DNA from: JAUHXS01 sp965213575
GTDB taxonomy: Bacteria; Bacteroidota; Bacteroidia; Chitinophagales; JAUHXS01
Assembly: GCA_965213575.1 (NCBI GenBank)
Contig: CBDBZN010000008.1
Span: forward strand, 1 to 52,303
DNA: 52,303 nt
Direction: 5' to 3'
Shown here one piece after another: positions 15,425 through 24,827 of the stretch. Below the pieces are notes generated by a model. That model was not told the DNA's origin. It did not search any database and saw only the letters and a list, made by a program, of their open reading frames with translations. The position numbers were made by a program, and so were the translations under genes. Within the stretch, counting starts at the first letter, position 1. Each line of letters opens with the position of its first letter.

Positions 15425-17989
15425 ATGGCAGACGGCGAAAAAATCATTCCTATTAATATAGAGGAAGAAATGAAAACAGCCTATATCGACTATTCAATGT
15501 CGGTAATAGTAGCTCGTGCAATTCCCGATGTGAGAGATGGCCTCAAGCCTGTACATAGAAGGGTTTTATTTGGAATGGAAGATCTGGGTTTGGCCAATAA
15601 TAAACCGTTTAAAAAGTCTGCAAGAATCGTTGGAGAGGTGTTGGGTAAATATCACCCTCACGGAGATACTTCTGTATATGATACGATGGTTAGGATGGCT
15701 CAGGAATGGTCGTTAAGGTATCCTTTAGTGGATGGCCAAGGGAACTTTGGCTCTATTGACGGAGATAGCCCTGCGGCAATGAGATATACGGAAGCTAGGT
15801 TACAAAAGACAGCAGAAGAAATGCTGACAGACATTGACAAAGATACTGTTGATTTTTCTTTAAATTTTGATGATACTTTAAAAGAGCCGACTGTTTTACC
15901 GTCACGGTTGCCCAACTTATTAATTAATGGCGCTTCGGGTATTGCAGTGGGTATGGCGACAAATATTTTGCCTCATAATTTAACTGAGGTGTGTGATGGA
16001 ATTAACGCTTATATTGATAATAAAGATATTACCGTTGAAGAGTTGATGCAACATGTTACTGCTCCTGATTTTCCTACAGGTGGTACTATATATGGTTATT
16101 CAGGCATCAAAGAATCATTTGAAACAGGTAGAGGAAAAATTGTAGTAAGGGGTAAAGCGGAGATAGAAACAACCAGCTCAGGCAGAGAGCGCATTATTGT
16201 TTCAGAAATACCTTACCAAGTCAATAAATCTTTATTACTTATTAAAACTGCTGATTTAGTCAACAGTAAAAAAATAGAAGGAATTTCCGATTTAAGGGAT
16301 GAATCAGATAAAAGAGGATTACGTATTGTGTACGAGCTTAAAAGAGATGCAAATGCCAATGTTGTCCTCAACCAACTTTTCAAATATACTCAACTGCAAA
16401 CTTCTTATGGGGTTAACAATATAGCACTGGTAAATGGAAGACCGAAACAGCTTAATCTTAGGGATTTCATTAAGCACTTCGTTGAGTTTAGGCATGAAGT
16501 GGTTACACGCAGAACGCAATATGAATTAGCTCAAGCTGAAAAAAGAGCTCATATCTTAGAAGGGTTGTTGATTGCATTAGATCATTTAGATGAAGTAATT
16601 GCATTAATTAGGGCTTCTAAAACGCCGGAAGAAGCGAAAAACGGCTTAATGAGCACTTATGATTTAAGCGAAGAGCAAGCTAAAGCAATACTTGATATGA
16701 GATTGCAAAAGCTTACTGGCTTAGAGAGAGATAAGATCAAACTGGAATATGAAGAACTTCAGAAATTAATTGCCCATTTAAAAGAAATTTTGGGTAGTGA
16801 AAGCATGAGGATGAATATCATCAAAGAAGAAACGGCTTTGATTAAAGAAAAATATGGCGATGAACGAAGGACTGATGTTATTCATGCTGCTGATGATATA
16901 AATATTGAAGACTTGATCCCTGATGAAGCGGTAGTAATCACGATTTCTCATCTGGGTTATATGAAAAGAACTTTGCTCAACGAATATAAAACGCAAGGTA
17001 GGGGTGGCCGCGGTTCTCGTGGAGGTAGTACTAGAGAAGAAGATTTTATTGAGCACATTATGATAGCTACTACACATAATTATCTGCTCATCTTTACTGA
17101 ACAAGGCCGATGTTTTTGGTTAAAAGTACATCAGATACCTGAAGGAGTTAAAACAAGCAAGGGTAGGGCAGTACAAAATTTAATAAGCTTACCGCCTGAT
17201 GATAATATCAAAGCTTTTATTAATATCAAAGCTTTAAATGATGAAGAATTTATTAATAACCATTATATCGTTTTCTGCACCAAAGGTGGCGTAATTAAGA
17301 AAACTACTGTAGAAGCTTTTTCAAGGCCAAGACAAAATGGTATCAATGCCATTACTATTCGGGAAGGGGATCAATTATTAGAAGTTAAATTGACAAATGG
17401 ACAATCTGATGTACTGTTAGGAGTAAAATCAGGCTATGCCATACGTTTTCCTGAATCCAAAGTGAGATCAATGGGCCGTACGGCTGCCGGCGTTACCGGT
17501 ATCAGAATGAAAACAAAAGGTGATGAAGTGATCGGGATGGTATGCGTAGATCCTACTGATGAGGCCAGTACTATTTTAGTAGTTTCTGAAAAAGGGTATG
17601 GTAAGCGAACAGACTTAGAAGATTATCGAATTACTAATAGAGGAGGAAAAGGAGTCAAAACGATTAATGTCACGGATAAAACAGGTAAACTCATCGCTTT
17701 AAAAATGGTAACAGATGGCAACGACTTGATGATCATTAATAAATCAGGTATTACCATCCGTATGTCAATCGACAATTTGCGAGTAATGGGGCGTGCTACT
17801 CAAGGAGTACGCTTGATTAAGCTCGGAGACCATGATGAAATAGCAGCCGTTACTAAAATTGAAGAAGTAGAAGTGGATGAAGACACTGAAAAATTACTTG
17901 AAAATGCCGAGGAGGGTCAAGCATCTACACCTGATGAAAATGAGGCGGATATTGAATCGGCCTCTGATGATGAAGAGCCTCAAGCTTAA
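15425..17989 (+). CDS. gyrA: DNA gyrase subunit A
   Basis: The protein has 854 residues, close to the family norm. The catalytic tyrosine is Y121 in AAMRYTEARL. The quinolone-determining region reads KYHPHGDTSVYDTMVRMAQ, with Thr and Ser at the positions equivalent to E. coli S83 and A84, and Asp at D87. The C-terminal beta-pinwheel begins with the GyrA-box (QGRGGRGSRGG), which distinguishes it from ParC. An acidic tail of about 35 residues ends the protein. It introduces negative supercoils together with GyrB, which is not in the window. Confidence 0.98.
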   Translation: MADGEKIIPINIEEEMKTAYIDYSMSVIVARAIPDVRDGLKPVHRRVLFGMEDLGLANNKPFKKSARIVGEVLGKYHPHGDTSVYDTMVRMAQEWSLRYPLVDGQGNFGSIDGDSPAAMRYTEARLQKTAEEMLTDIDKDTVDFSLNFDDTLKEPTVLPSRLPNLLINGASGIAVGMATNILPHNLTEVCDGINAYIDNKDITVEELMQHVTAPDFPTGGTIYGYSGIKESFETGRGKIVVRGKAEIETTSSGRERIIVSEIPYQVNKSLLLIKTADLVNSKKIEGISDLRDESDKRGLRIVYELKRDANANVVLNQLFKYTQLQTSYGVNNIALVNGRPKQLNLRDFIKHFVEFRHEVVTRRTQYELAQAEKRAHILEGLLIALDHLDEVIALIRASKTPEEAKNGLMSTYDLSEEQAKAILDMRLQKLTGLERDKIKLEYEELQKLIAHLKEILGSESMRMNIIKEETALIKEKYGDERRTDVIHAADDINIEDLIPDEAVVITISHLGYMKRTLLNEYKTQGRGGRGSRGGSTREEDFIEHIMIATTHNYLLIFTEQGRCFWLKVHQIPEGVKTSKGRAVQNLISLPPDDNIKAFINIKALNDEEFINNHYIVFCTKGGVIKKTTVEAFSRPRQNGINAITIREGDQLLEVKLTNGQSDVLLGVKSGYAIRFPESKVRSMGRTAAGVTGIRMKTKGDEVIGMVCVDPTDEASTILVVSEKGYGKRTDLEDYRITNRGGKGVKTINVTDKTGKLIALKMVTDGNDLMIINKSGITIRMSIDNLRVMGRATQGVRLIKLGDHDEIAAVTKIEEVEVDEDTEKLLENAEEGQASTPDENEADIESASDDEEPQA

Positions 17990-18012
17990 TTAAAAAATTA
18001 ATATGATATGTT

Positions 18013-18038
18013 TTGGACTCAGGCAAAAATCATTGAGT
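18013..18038 (+). terminator. Possible terminator hairpin after gyrA
   Basis: GGACTCA and TGAGTC form a 6-bp stem around an AT-rich loop, 24 bp past the gyrA stop. There is no strong T-tract, so the call is weak. Confidence 0.3.
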
Positions 18039-18173
18039 CAGCTAAGGCATCTTGAAGTATGGCTTTAGTTGTCTTAAAATATGTTAAATTAAGTGTTAAC
18101 GTCTGTTAAATAAGACATATATCGGCTGAAATAATATACATTTACCGAAAATCTATTTTAAACTAAATATTTG

Positions 18174-21020
18174 ATGATGCAAATAAAAAATAAAATTTTA
18201 GGATTATTATTAATCGGATTATTAGGTAGCAGTGTCGCTTTCGCACAAAAAGCAGAACTGATTAAAAAATTCGAAGCTGCTCCGGGATCTTTAGATATTT
18301 CATATGAAAAATGGCAACTGCCAAATGGATTAGTTATTTATATTCATGAAGATCATTCTGATCCATTAGCCCATGTTGAAATAACTTATAAAGTGGGATC
18401 TAATAGAGAAGAACCGGGTATGACGGGATTTGCACACTTTTTTGAGCATATGATGTTTCAAGGCTCTGAACATGTAGAAGATGAAGAGCACTTTAAAATA
18501 ATTACTGCGGCCGGAGGCGTGATGAACGGCAATACCACAAGCGACAGGACTACTTATTATCAAACAGTTCCCAGTAATCAATTAGAAACAGCATTTTGGT
18601 TAGAATCCGATAGAATGGGTTTCTTTTTGGATGCCATTACTAAAGAAAAATTTGAAACCCAAAGAGATGCAGTAAAAAATGAAAAATCTCAAAATATAGA
18701 GAATCAACCATATCAATTGCCTATTGCAGAATTGATGCCTAAAGCATTATATCCTCCAGGACACCCTTACAGCTGGCCGGTGATAGGATATGTGGATGAT
18801 TTAGATAGAGTTGACCATACTCATCTAAAGAATTTCTTTTTAAGATGGTATGGCCCAAATAATGCTATTTTAACTGTAGCGGGTGATGTTGAATCTTCTG
18901 AGGTCGTTGCGTTGGCTGAAAAATATTTTGGCCCTATCAATAAAGGCCCTGAAGTGCAAAAAATGACGCCCGATGTTCCTATGCTGCCTATTGACCAATA
19001 TGTTACTGCATTAGACAATATTTACCTCCCGCTTACTATGATGACTTTCCCTACCGTACCATTATATCATAGAGATGAACCAGCATTAGACCTACTGACT
19101 GAAATGCTGGGGGGAGGCAATAATTCTATATTATATAAAAATTTTGTAAAATCAGAAAAAGCTGCTCAAGCTGAAGCTTATCATTATATAAGAGAACTAT
19201 CCGGCGAGTTGACCATTTCTGTATTATCTTATCCGGATATAACCTTTAACGAAACTGAAGCATTAATACGTAAAACTTTAGACGAGTTTGAAAAAAATGA
19301 GATTACTCAAGAGGCGTTAAACAGAGTAAAATCAAAAACAACTTCACAATTGATTGATTATGTATCGAGCGTTCAATATAAAGCAGAAATGTTGCATGGA
19401 TGGGAACGAATGCTAAACAGGCCTTTTAATATGTCTGATGAACTAGCGAGATACGAAAAAGTCTCTATTGAAGACATTCGTAAGGTATATAATAAATATT
19501 TGAAAGGTAATAAGGCAGTTATATTAAATATTAGTCCTCGTCCGCAAGGAGATAAAGATTCACTGAAAAGTGAGAATCCATATGCTAACATTAAGCTAAA
19601 TGCTGAACCTAAGTTATTGAGTGAGGGGAGTGGTGAGTGGAAATTTCAAAAGCCTGCAAATACATTTGATAGAAGCAGGCAGCCTACACCGGGCAAAGCT
19701 AAGCTCGTAACTGTCCCTGAATTTTATACAGCGAAATTGCCGAATGGTATTGAAATCATTGGCACGCAGACTAATGAAACGCCTAAAGTCATTATTTACA
19801 TGGAATTAGGAGGAGGAGAGATCATGCAGTCAGATATGAAAAAATTAGGCTTAGCTGATCTAACTGCAGAATTGATGAATGAAGGTACTAAAAAATATAC
19901 CAGTGAGCAGATCAGTGCAGCGTTAGATAATATAGGAAGTGAAGTATATTTTTCATCAGGCTCACAAAGTGCTACTGCAACTATTTATTCAAAAGTTGAA
20001 AACATAGATAAGACTTTAGAGCTTTTTCAAGAAATGTTATTCAATCCCAGGTTTGATGAAAAAGATTTTGACAGAATTAAAAAGCAGACTGTTCAGGGTT
20101 TAACCCAAGCAAAAAAATCAGCTGATTATCTTTCATATGTAGCCCGAAATAAATTGCTGTATGGTGAATCAATTTTTGGACAATTGCCCAGTATAAAAAC
20201 TGTTAAAAAGATAAGTCTCGAAGATGTTAAGGAATTTTATAAAAACACATATACTCCTACATTAACAGATATTGTAGTTGTCGGAGCTATTGAAAAAGAT
20301 AAGGTTTTATCTAAGCTACAATTTCTAGCTAATTGGGAAGGCAAAAAGGTAACACTTCCAACTTATACAGATACTGATTTTCCTGTTTCAACAAAAGAAA
20401 ATAAAGTTTATGTAGTACATAAACAAGATGCCCCTCAATCAGTAATCACTATAGGATATAGAGCTCAACCTCAAAATCCTTTAGGAGAATACTACAGAAA
20501 CACTGTAATGAATTATCCTTTAGGTGGTGCTTTTAACAGTAGGATTAATTTAAACCTGAGAGAAGATAAAGGATATACTTACGGTATTCGTTCGGGTTTT
20601 GCCGGCGATAAATATATTGGAAATTATGCTGTGCAATCTAGCGTAAAAAGTGAAGCTACAGATAGTGCAATTGTTGAAATCATGAAAGAGTTACGAAATT
20701 ACAATACTAGTGGAGTTAACGATGATGAAGTTGAATTTACTAAAAGCTCTATTCTGCAAAGAGACGCATTATCTTACGAAACACTTTCACAAAAGGCACG
20801 ATTTTTGGCATTAATACAAGAATATAACCTGCCTAAAGATTATAGAAGACAGCAAAATGATATTGTTCAAAGTATGACGAAAGAAGAATTTAATACATTA
20901 GCTAAAAAGAACATCAGGCCTGACGAAATGTTTATCTTAGTAGTAGGAAATAAATATAGGCTTCAAGATAAGCTAGAAGGGTTAGGATATGGTAAAGTAA
21001 TGGAACTAGATATTGATTGA
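18174..21020 (+). CDS. Secreted M16 (pitrilysin/insulinase-like) zinc metallopeptidase
   Basis: About 948 residues. The start is the ATG at 18174 or 18177, because 18171 is TTG. The signal peptide ends at VAFAQ. The first catalytic domain has the inverted zinc motif HFFEH (about residues 88-92), with the distal Glu in RDAVKNE about 78 residues later. A second M16 pair (about 520-930) lacks HxxEH and serves as the non-catalytic half. This is the full two-halves periplasmic architecture of Bacteroidota M16 peptidases. A TPR protein gene follows 13 bp downstream and may be co-transcribed. The substrate is unknown. Confidence 0.93.
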   Translation: MMQIKNKILGLLLIGLLGSSVAFAQKAELIKKFEAAPGSLDISYEKWQLPNGLVIYIHEDHSDPLAHVEITYKVGSNREEPGMTGFAHFFEHMMFQGSEHVEDEEHFKIITAAGGVMNGNTTSDRTTYYQTVPSNQLETAFWLESDRMGFFLDAITKEKFETQRDAVKNEKSQNIENQPYQLPIAELMPKALYPPGHPYSWPVIGYVDDLDRVDHTHLKNFFLRWYGPNNAILTVAGDVESSEVVALAEKYFGPINKGPEVQKMTPDVPMLPIDQYVTALDNIYLPLTMMTFPTVPLYHRDEPALDLLTEMLGGGNNSILYKNFVKSEKAAQAEAYHYIRELSGELTISVLSYPDITFNETEALIRKTLDEFEKNEITQEALNRVKSKTTSQLIDYVSSVQYKAEMLHGWERMLNRPFNMSDELARYEKVSIEDIRKVYNKYLKGNKAVILNISPRPQGDKDSLKSENPYANIKLNAEPKLLSEGSGEWKFQKPANTFDRSRQPTPGKAKLVTVPEFYTAKLPNGIEIIGTQTNETPKVIIYMELGGGEIMQSDMKKLGLADLTAELMNEGTKKYTSEQISAALDNIGSEVYFSSGSQSATATIYSKVENIDKTLELFQEMLFNPRFDEKDFDRIKKQTVQGLTQAKKSADYLSYVARNKLLYGESIFGQLPSIKTVKKISLEDVKEFYKNTYTPTLTDIVVVGAIEKDKVLSKLQFLANWEGKKVTLPTYTDTDFPVSTKENKVYVVHKQDAPQSVITIGYRAQPQNPLGEYYRNTVMNYPLGGAFNSRINLNLREDKGYTYGIRSGFAGDKYIGNYAVQSSVKSEATDSAIVEIMKELRNYNTSGVNDDEVEFTKSSILQRDALSYETLSQKARFLALIQEYNLPKDYRRQQNDIVQSMTKEEFNTLAKKNIRPDEMFILVVGNKYRLQDKLEGLGYGKVMELDID

Positions 21021-21033
21021 TTAAAATAAAATT

Positions 21034-22218
21034 ATGAACAAGAAAATAATAGCTTTTATTTGTGGGGTTGCATTTATAACTATAAATGTTACCGCTCAGA
21101 ATTTTAATGTACAAAGTGCATATAATTATATGCGATATAACGAGATTGATAAAGCAAAAGATGCTATTGACAAAGCTGCAGAACATGAGACAACAGCTAA
21201 TGACCCGAAAATGTGGGCATATCGATCAAAAATTTATTATCAGATATTTACAGATCCTAAGTGGTCGTCTTTAGATCCTGATGCTGCCGCTAAATCTGCT
21301 AACAGCATTATTAAAGTATACGAAACTGATGAAAAGGATAAGTATAAGAAAGATATGTCACAAGTGATGGGAGCAGCAGTAGGCTTATATAATCTGGGTA
21401 TTGAAGCAGAGAAAGCAGAAAAATATGCTCAAGCTAAAGAACATTACGAATTATTGTCGAATCTTATGGAATATGATGATAAAAAAGTTATAGCTAGGAA
21501 TAACATCACTCCTGAAATTGTGCATTTAAGATTATATACAATAGCAGATGCTCAAAAAAATTATCCGGAAGCAAAAAAACATTTGCAAATATTAATGGAT
21601 CAGAATTATAATGACCCGGCTATTTATTTTTATATGAGCAACATGTTGCTTGCAGAGGGAGATACCGCTAAAGCATTAGAAGTATTAAGTAATGGAAGGA
21701 ATATCTATGATGATAATGCATTTTTGTTACAACAAGAGATTTACCTATACGATAAACTAGGCAGGACAGACGAGCTTGTTACAAAACTTTCCGAAGCAAT
21801 CACTAAAGATGATCAAAATGAGATATATTATTATAATCGCGGAACAATCTATTTAAATGGAAACCAAACTACACAAGCAGAAGCTGATTTAATTAAAGCT
21901 ATAGAGCTTCGTCCTGATTATTATGATGCGCTTATTAACTTAGGAGCGATTTATGGAGCACAAGCGAATGCAAAGATCGAAAAAATGAATGCTTTAAATA
22001 TGAATCAGCAAAAAGAGTATGATAAGCTCAAACGCGAAAGAGATGAGTTATTTAGAAAAACAGCTGAGTATTGGCAGCGTGCTATAGAACTTCCTTATGA
22101 AGATCCTAATGCTATGCAAACTTTAACTAACCTGCGTGAGGTATACGTAAAAGTTGGCGATTATGAAAATGCTAAAAAGATCAAAGAAAAAATGTCAGAG
22201 GTGAAAACTAATGAATAA
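21034..22218 (+). CDS. Secreted tetratricopeptide-repeat protein
   Basis: The protein has 394 residues. The signal peptide is MNKKIIAFICGVAFITINVTAQ. Several TPR units follow, the clearest being AVGLYNLGIEAEKAEKYAQA, DPAIYFYMSNMLLAEGDTAK, NEIYYYNRGTIYLNGNQTTQ and DYYDALINLGAIYG. A coiled-coil-prone segment (MNQQKEYDKLKRERDELFRK) precedes the last unit. TPRs mediate protein-protein contacts; partners are unknown. It is close behind the M16 peptidase gene and followed by a good terminator. Confidence 0.88.
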   Translation: MNKKIIAFICGVAFITINVTAQNFNVQSAYNYMRYNEIDKAKDAIDKAAEHETTANDPKMWAYRSKIYYQIFTDPKWSSLDPDAAAKSANSIIKVYETDEKDKYKKDMSQVMGAAVGLYNLGIEAEKAEKYAQAKEHYELLSNLMEYDDKKVIARNNITPEIVHLRLYTIADAQKNYPEAKKHLQILMDQNYNDPAIYFYMSNMLLAEGDTAKALEVLSNGRNIYDDNAFLLQQEIYLYDKLGRTDELVTKLSEAITKDDQNEIYYYNRGTIYLNGNQTTQAEADLIKAIELRPDYYDALINLGAIYGAQANAKIEKMNALNMNQQKEYDKLKRERDELFRKTAEYWQRAIELPYEDPNAMQTLTNLREVYVKVGDYENAKKIKEKMSEVKTNE

Positions 22219-22229
22219 TTCTTAAGTAG

Positions 22230-22261
22230 AGGAGGCATTATATAATATCTCCTTTCTTTTT
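22230..22261 (+). terminator. Intrinsic terminator after TPR gene
   Basis: A 24-bp palindrome (22230-22253, arms AGGAG..ATTAT and ATAAT..CTCCT with one mismatched dinucleotide) is followed by TTCTTTTT. It begins 12 bp after the stop codon. Confidence 0.6.
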
Positions 22262-22268
22262 AAATATT

Positions 22269-22300
22269 CTATTTAACATAACATAAATTATAGGACAAAT
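22269..22300 (+). repeat. Left imperfect direct repeat bounding the defence remnant
   Basis: CTATTTAACATAACATAAAT continuing TATAGGACAAAT. It aligns with 24730-24764, which shares CTATTTAAC, TAACA and TTATAGGACAA. It ends a truncated minus-strand frame on its right. Confidence 0.55.
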
Positions 22301-22553
22301 AATATTTCATTAATACATTTGAAACTTTCCCACCAGCATAGGACAAATAATATTTCATTAATACATTTGAAACTTTCCCACCAGCAATCAATTTGATTTT
22401 TAACCTATTCGTTAAATCATTCAGAAAATTCTCAACTAAATTTCGGTCATCTATTGCCTCTGGTTCATTAGTATCATTAATAACTAAAGAATTGGCGGAT
22501 TCTTGATGTATTAAATAATACCGTTTTGCAATATCTTCTATGTTCCTTTCCAT
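22269..22553 (-). CDS. Short unknown protein, probably truncated, with internal tandem duplication
   Basis: The 94-residue frame starts MERNIEDIAKRYYLIHQ. The last third contains two identical 16-residue units (AGGKVSNVLMKYYLSY), encoded by a perfect 48-bp tandem repeat (22291-22386). The final residues come from the left boundary repeat, so the original C-terminus is probably lost. I recognise no family. There is no signal peptide or membrane helix. It may be a remnant rather than a working gene. Confidence 0.35.
   Translation of the reverse strand: MERNIEDIAKRYYLIHQESANSLVINDTNEPEAIDDRNLVENFLNDLTNRLKIKLIAGGKVSNVLMKYYLSYAGGKVSNVLMKYYLSYNLCYVK
22291..22386. repeat. Perfect 48-bp tandem duplication (two units)
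   Basis: Units at 22291-22338 and 22339-22386 are identical. The unit starts with TAGGACAAAT, the end of the boundary repeat. Because 48 is a multiple of three, the minus-strand frame stays open. Confidence 0.95.
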
Positions 22554-22827
22554 TTAATTCCCCTCCACAATTTTAAAAATAATATTATGCCAGCCGCACA
22601 TTGGCATATTTGCAAAACCGCACTAGCCGACCCACAACCCAAGTTTTGCAAAATAGCCAAATAAGCGAAGCGATTCTCAAGCATTCAATAAAAACAGACA
22701 ACTCGTGAGTAATTCTCCCACCCATCTGACAATGATAACCTGTTGAAAACTTTGGAAACTTTTTCAGATGGTTTCCAAAAGAAACTTCGTATTTTTGACA
22801 AAATAATTCAAAATAGAATTGTTCAAA
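22554..22827. other. 274-bp intergenic region with two hairpins and promoter of the defence remnant
   Basis: ATGCCA/TGGCAT (22587-22607) and the perfect 10-bp pair TTTGCAAAAC/GTTTTGCAAA (22609-22652) form consecutive hairpins in a stretch less AT-rich than its flanks. TATTTTTG at 22790-22797 fits the -7 element for the gene starting at 22828. TTCAAAAT is repeated at 22807-22814 and 22822-22829 and might be an operator. I see no gene here. Confidence 0.5.
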
Positions 22828-23130
22828 ATGGACAGCTTAGGTGAAACAATAAGAAAATTAAGGGAAGAAAAGAAATTGCCACTGCGGACAGTTGCGGCAT
22901 TCCTTGACATTGACCAGGCAATTTTAAGCAAAATTGAAAGGGGGCAACGCAATGCAAGCCGTGAACAGGTGGTAAAACTTGCCGAGTTTTTCAAGATTAA
23001 AGAAAATGAATTGCTTGTGTCTTGGCTTTCCGACAAGTTGGTGTATGAGGTAGCGGACGAAGATGTGGCTTTGAAAGCCTTGCAAGTGGCAGAGGAAAAA
23101 ATCAAATACAATAAGACAAAAAGAAAGTAA
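22828..23130 (+). CDS. XRE-family helix-turn-helix regulator
   Basis: About 100 residues from the ATG at 22828; the TTG three codons upstream is a less likely start. The HTH occupies about 5-58: GETIRKLREEKKLPLRTVAAFLDIDQAILSKIERGQRN. The C-terminal half is helical and Lys-rich. It is typical of small regulators placed before restriction or stress genes in Bacteroidota. It lies 1 bp before dinD and probably controls the operon, possibly through the TTCAAAAT repeats upstream. Confidence 0.85.
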   Translation: MDSLGETIRKLREEKKLPLRTVAAFLDIDQAILSKIERGQRNASREQVVKLAEFFKIKENELLVSWLSDKLVYEVADEDVALKALQVAEEKIKYNKTKRK

Positions 23131-23131
23131 T

Positions 23132-23965
23132 ATGGCAACTCATTCGAAATTTGAAGAAATAAAGCACACTAATGAAATTGGACAGGAGTATTGGAGTGCA
23201 AGGGAATTGTTTGAGGTGTTGGAATATATCAAATGGGATAAATTTCTCAATGTTATTGACAAAGCCAAACAAGCTTGTAAAAACTCAGGACAAGAGCCAA
23301 ATGACCAATTTCCCCGAGTGGAGAAATTGGTTAAAATTGGCTCAGGAGCAAAAAGAGACATTGGAGATATTCACCTTTCAAGATATGCTTGTTACTTAAT
23401 TGTTCAAAATGCCGACCCATCAAAAGAAGTTGTTGCATTAGGGCAAACCTATTTTGCCATTCAAACCCGAAAACAAGAGGTTTTAGAAGAACAGTTTGGA
23501 AAACTTCAATCAGAAGAAGAAAAGCGATTATTTCTTCGAAGAGAAATGGCTGAACACAATAAGCATTTAGCGGATGCAGCCAAAAAAGCAGGAGTTATTC
23601 AACCTTGGGAATATGCCGTTTTCCAAAATCACGGCTATATGGGGCTTTATAACGGATTAGGAGCAAAAGAGATTCACATCAAAAAAGGTTTGAAGAGAAG
23701 CCAAAACATTCTTGACCATATGGGAAGCACAGAGTTGGCAGCCAACTTATTCCGTGCTACACAAACAGAAGAAAAACTCAAAAGAGAAAAAATAAAAGAA
23801 AAACAAAAAGCCAATCAAACGCATTTTGAAGTTGGTAAAAAGGTGAGGCAAACCATTAAAGAATTAGGAGGAACAATGCCTGAGGATTTACCAACTGAAG
23901 AAAGTGTGAAGAAAATTGAGAATGAACAGAAGAAAAGATTGAATTCAAAAAACAAGAAAAAATAA
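23132..23965 (+). CDS. dinD: DNA damage-inducible protein D (DinD)
   Basis: The 277-residue protein begins KFEEIKHTNEIGQEYWSARELFEVLEYIKWDKF, the BRO-N-like start of DinD. It continues with GDIHLSRYACYLIVQNADPS and FQNHGYMGLYNGLGAKEIHIKKGL. E. coli DinD (SOS-induced) inhibits RecA filament activity. Here it sits between an XRE regulator and a coiled-coil gene, upstream of a broken type III methylase. Its stop overlaps the next start (TAATG). A role in defence or DNA-damage response is inferred. Confidence 0.92.
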   Translation: MATHSKFEEIKHTNEIGQEYWSARELFEVLEYIKWDKFLNVIDKAKQACKNSGQEPNDQFPRVEKLVKIGSGAKRDIGDIHLSRYACYLIVQNADPSKEVVALGQTYFAIQTRKQEVLEEQFGKLQSEEEKRLFLRREMAEHNKHLADAAKKAGVIQPWEYAVFQNHGYMGLYNGLGAKEIHIKKGLKRSQNILDHMGSTELAANLFRATQTEEKLKREKIKEKQKANQTHFEVGKKVRQTIKELGGTMPEDLPTEESVKKIENEQKKRLNSKNKKK

Positions 23966-24552
23966 TGGAAATCAATACTCAAGACATTGTTGAAAGTAAA
24001 GCATACGAGTTTATTGAGTATAACTTGGATTCTTCAAATTCAACAGAAGAGTTGATAAGCGATTTAGAAAGTCAACTTTATAAGTTCAATCGTGAAAAAG
24101 ACAAGCTTAAATACTTGACCGTTGTTTCACAGTATGTTCAAGAGGAATCGGAAAAACACGCTAAGGAATGTAAAAATCCAGCTACTTGTGGCACCTCGAA
24201 AACGCACAGAGAAGCTACTTTTTTCATCAATCAAATGCTTGAAGAATATGGAATAGGCATCAATAATGAAGAAGTATTTACAACCGAAGAAAAGTATGAA
24301 AACGACAGAAAATTAGATGATTTACTGCAAGAAATTGAAAAGCTAAGAATGGGTCAAGAAATCATTTATGATGACTTGATAAAAGAAATAGAAGAATTGA
24401 AAAACCTGTATTTTATCGGTAAGAAAAATTGGTATCAAAATCTTGCAGGTAAATCATTGGAAATGGTTGCGAGCGGTGTAGTTAGTGAAACTGTTTCAAA
24501 AAAGCTTATCAGCATTGCAGGTATAACATTTAATAAACTAATACAAGGATAA
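23965..24552 (+). CDS. Unknown coiled-coil protein
   Basis: 195 residues; I do not recognise the family. The first half is helical and contains ESEKHAKECKNPATCGTSKTHREATFF, with two Cys (KNPATC, HAKEC) and His residues that might bind metal. The middle (about 105-150) is a strongly charged coiled coil: KYENDRKLDDLLQEIEKL and IYDDLIKEIEELKNL. The C-terminus is a less polar helix with GVVSETVSKKLISIAG. It is translationally coupled to dinD (1-bp overlap) and lies 4 bp before the mod fragment, so it may belong to a dinD-linked defence module. Confidence 0.6.
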   Translation: MEINTQDIVESKAYEFIEYNLDSSNSTEELISDLESQLYKFNREKDKLKYLTVVSQYVQEESEKHAKECKNPATCGTSKTHREATFFINQMLEEYGIGINNEEVFTTEEKYENDRKLDDLLQEIEKLRMGQEIIYDDLIKEIEELKNLYFIGKKNWYQNLAGKSLEMVASGVVSETVSKKLISIAGITFNKLIQG

Positions 24553-24556
24553 AAAT

Positions 24557-24742
24557 ATGCCAATACTCCATTTCAAAGGAAAAACTTTTGTGCAGAACCA
24601 CCATTTAGCGGTGAAGTATCACCAATTGGTGCCGAAAAAAGAATTTAGCCTGACTGATAAAGTTTCCTTGCACGATAACCTGATTATTCAAGGGGACAAC
24701 ATGAAAGCGTTGAAGGCATTACTTCTAAGCTATTTAACTTAA
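24557..24742 (+). pseudogene. Truncated type III restriction-modification mod gene (5' fragment)
   Basis: The 61 residues match the conserved N-terminus of type III-like DNA methyltransferases: LHFKGKTFVQNHHLAVKYHQ, then LHDNLIIQGDNMKALKALL. The frame is lost exactly where AdoMet motif I and DPPY should follow. The last codons (SYLT, stop) come from the right boundary repeat at 24730-24764. The rest of mod and all of res are absent, so a deletion or recombination ended at the repeat. Confidence 0.88.
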
Positions 24743-24764
24743 CACAATTACATTATAGGACAAT
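24730..24764 (+). repeat. Right imperfect direct repeat bounding the defence remnant
   Basis: CTATTTAACTTAACACAATT continuing ACATTATAGGACAAT. It aligns with 22269-22300 with a small insertion. The mod fragment terminates inside it. Confidence 0.55.
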
Positions 24765-24827
24765 TGATACAATCCTTGTATTAATCTTTAAAATCAATCT
24801 TCTTTAACCTTTTTTTCATGCAGTGAC

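Noticed and set aside
22291..22386. Tandem units considered as a CRISPR fragment
   Set aside because: The two units are directly adjacent with no spacer, and there are only two; no cas genes nearby.
22587..22652. Paired hairpins considered as another attC site
   Set aside because: No GTTRRRY end and no matching RYYYAAC element; the hairpins are consecutive rather than nested.
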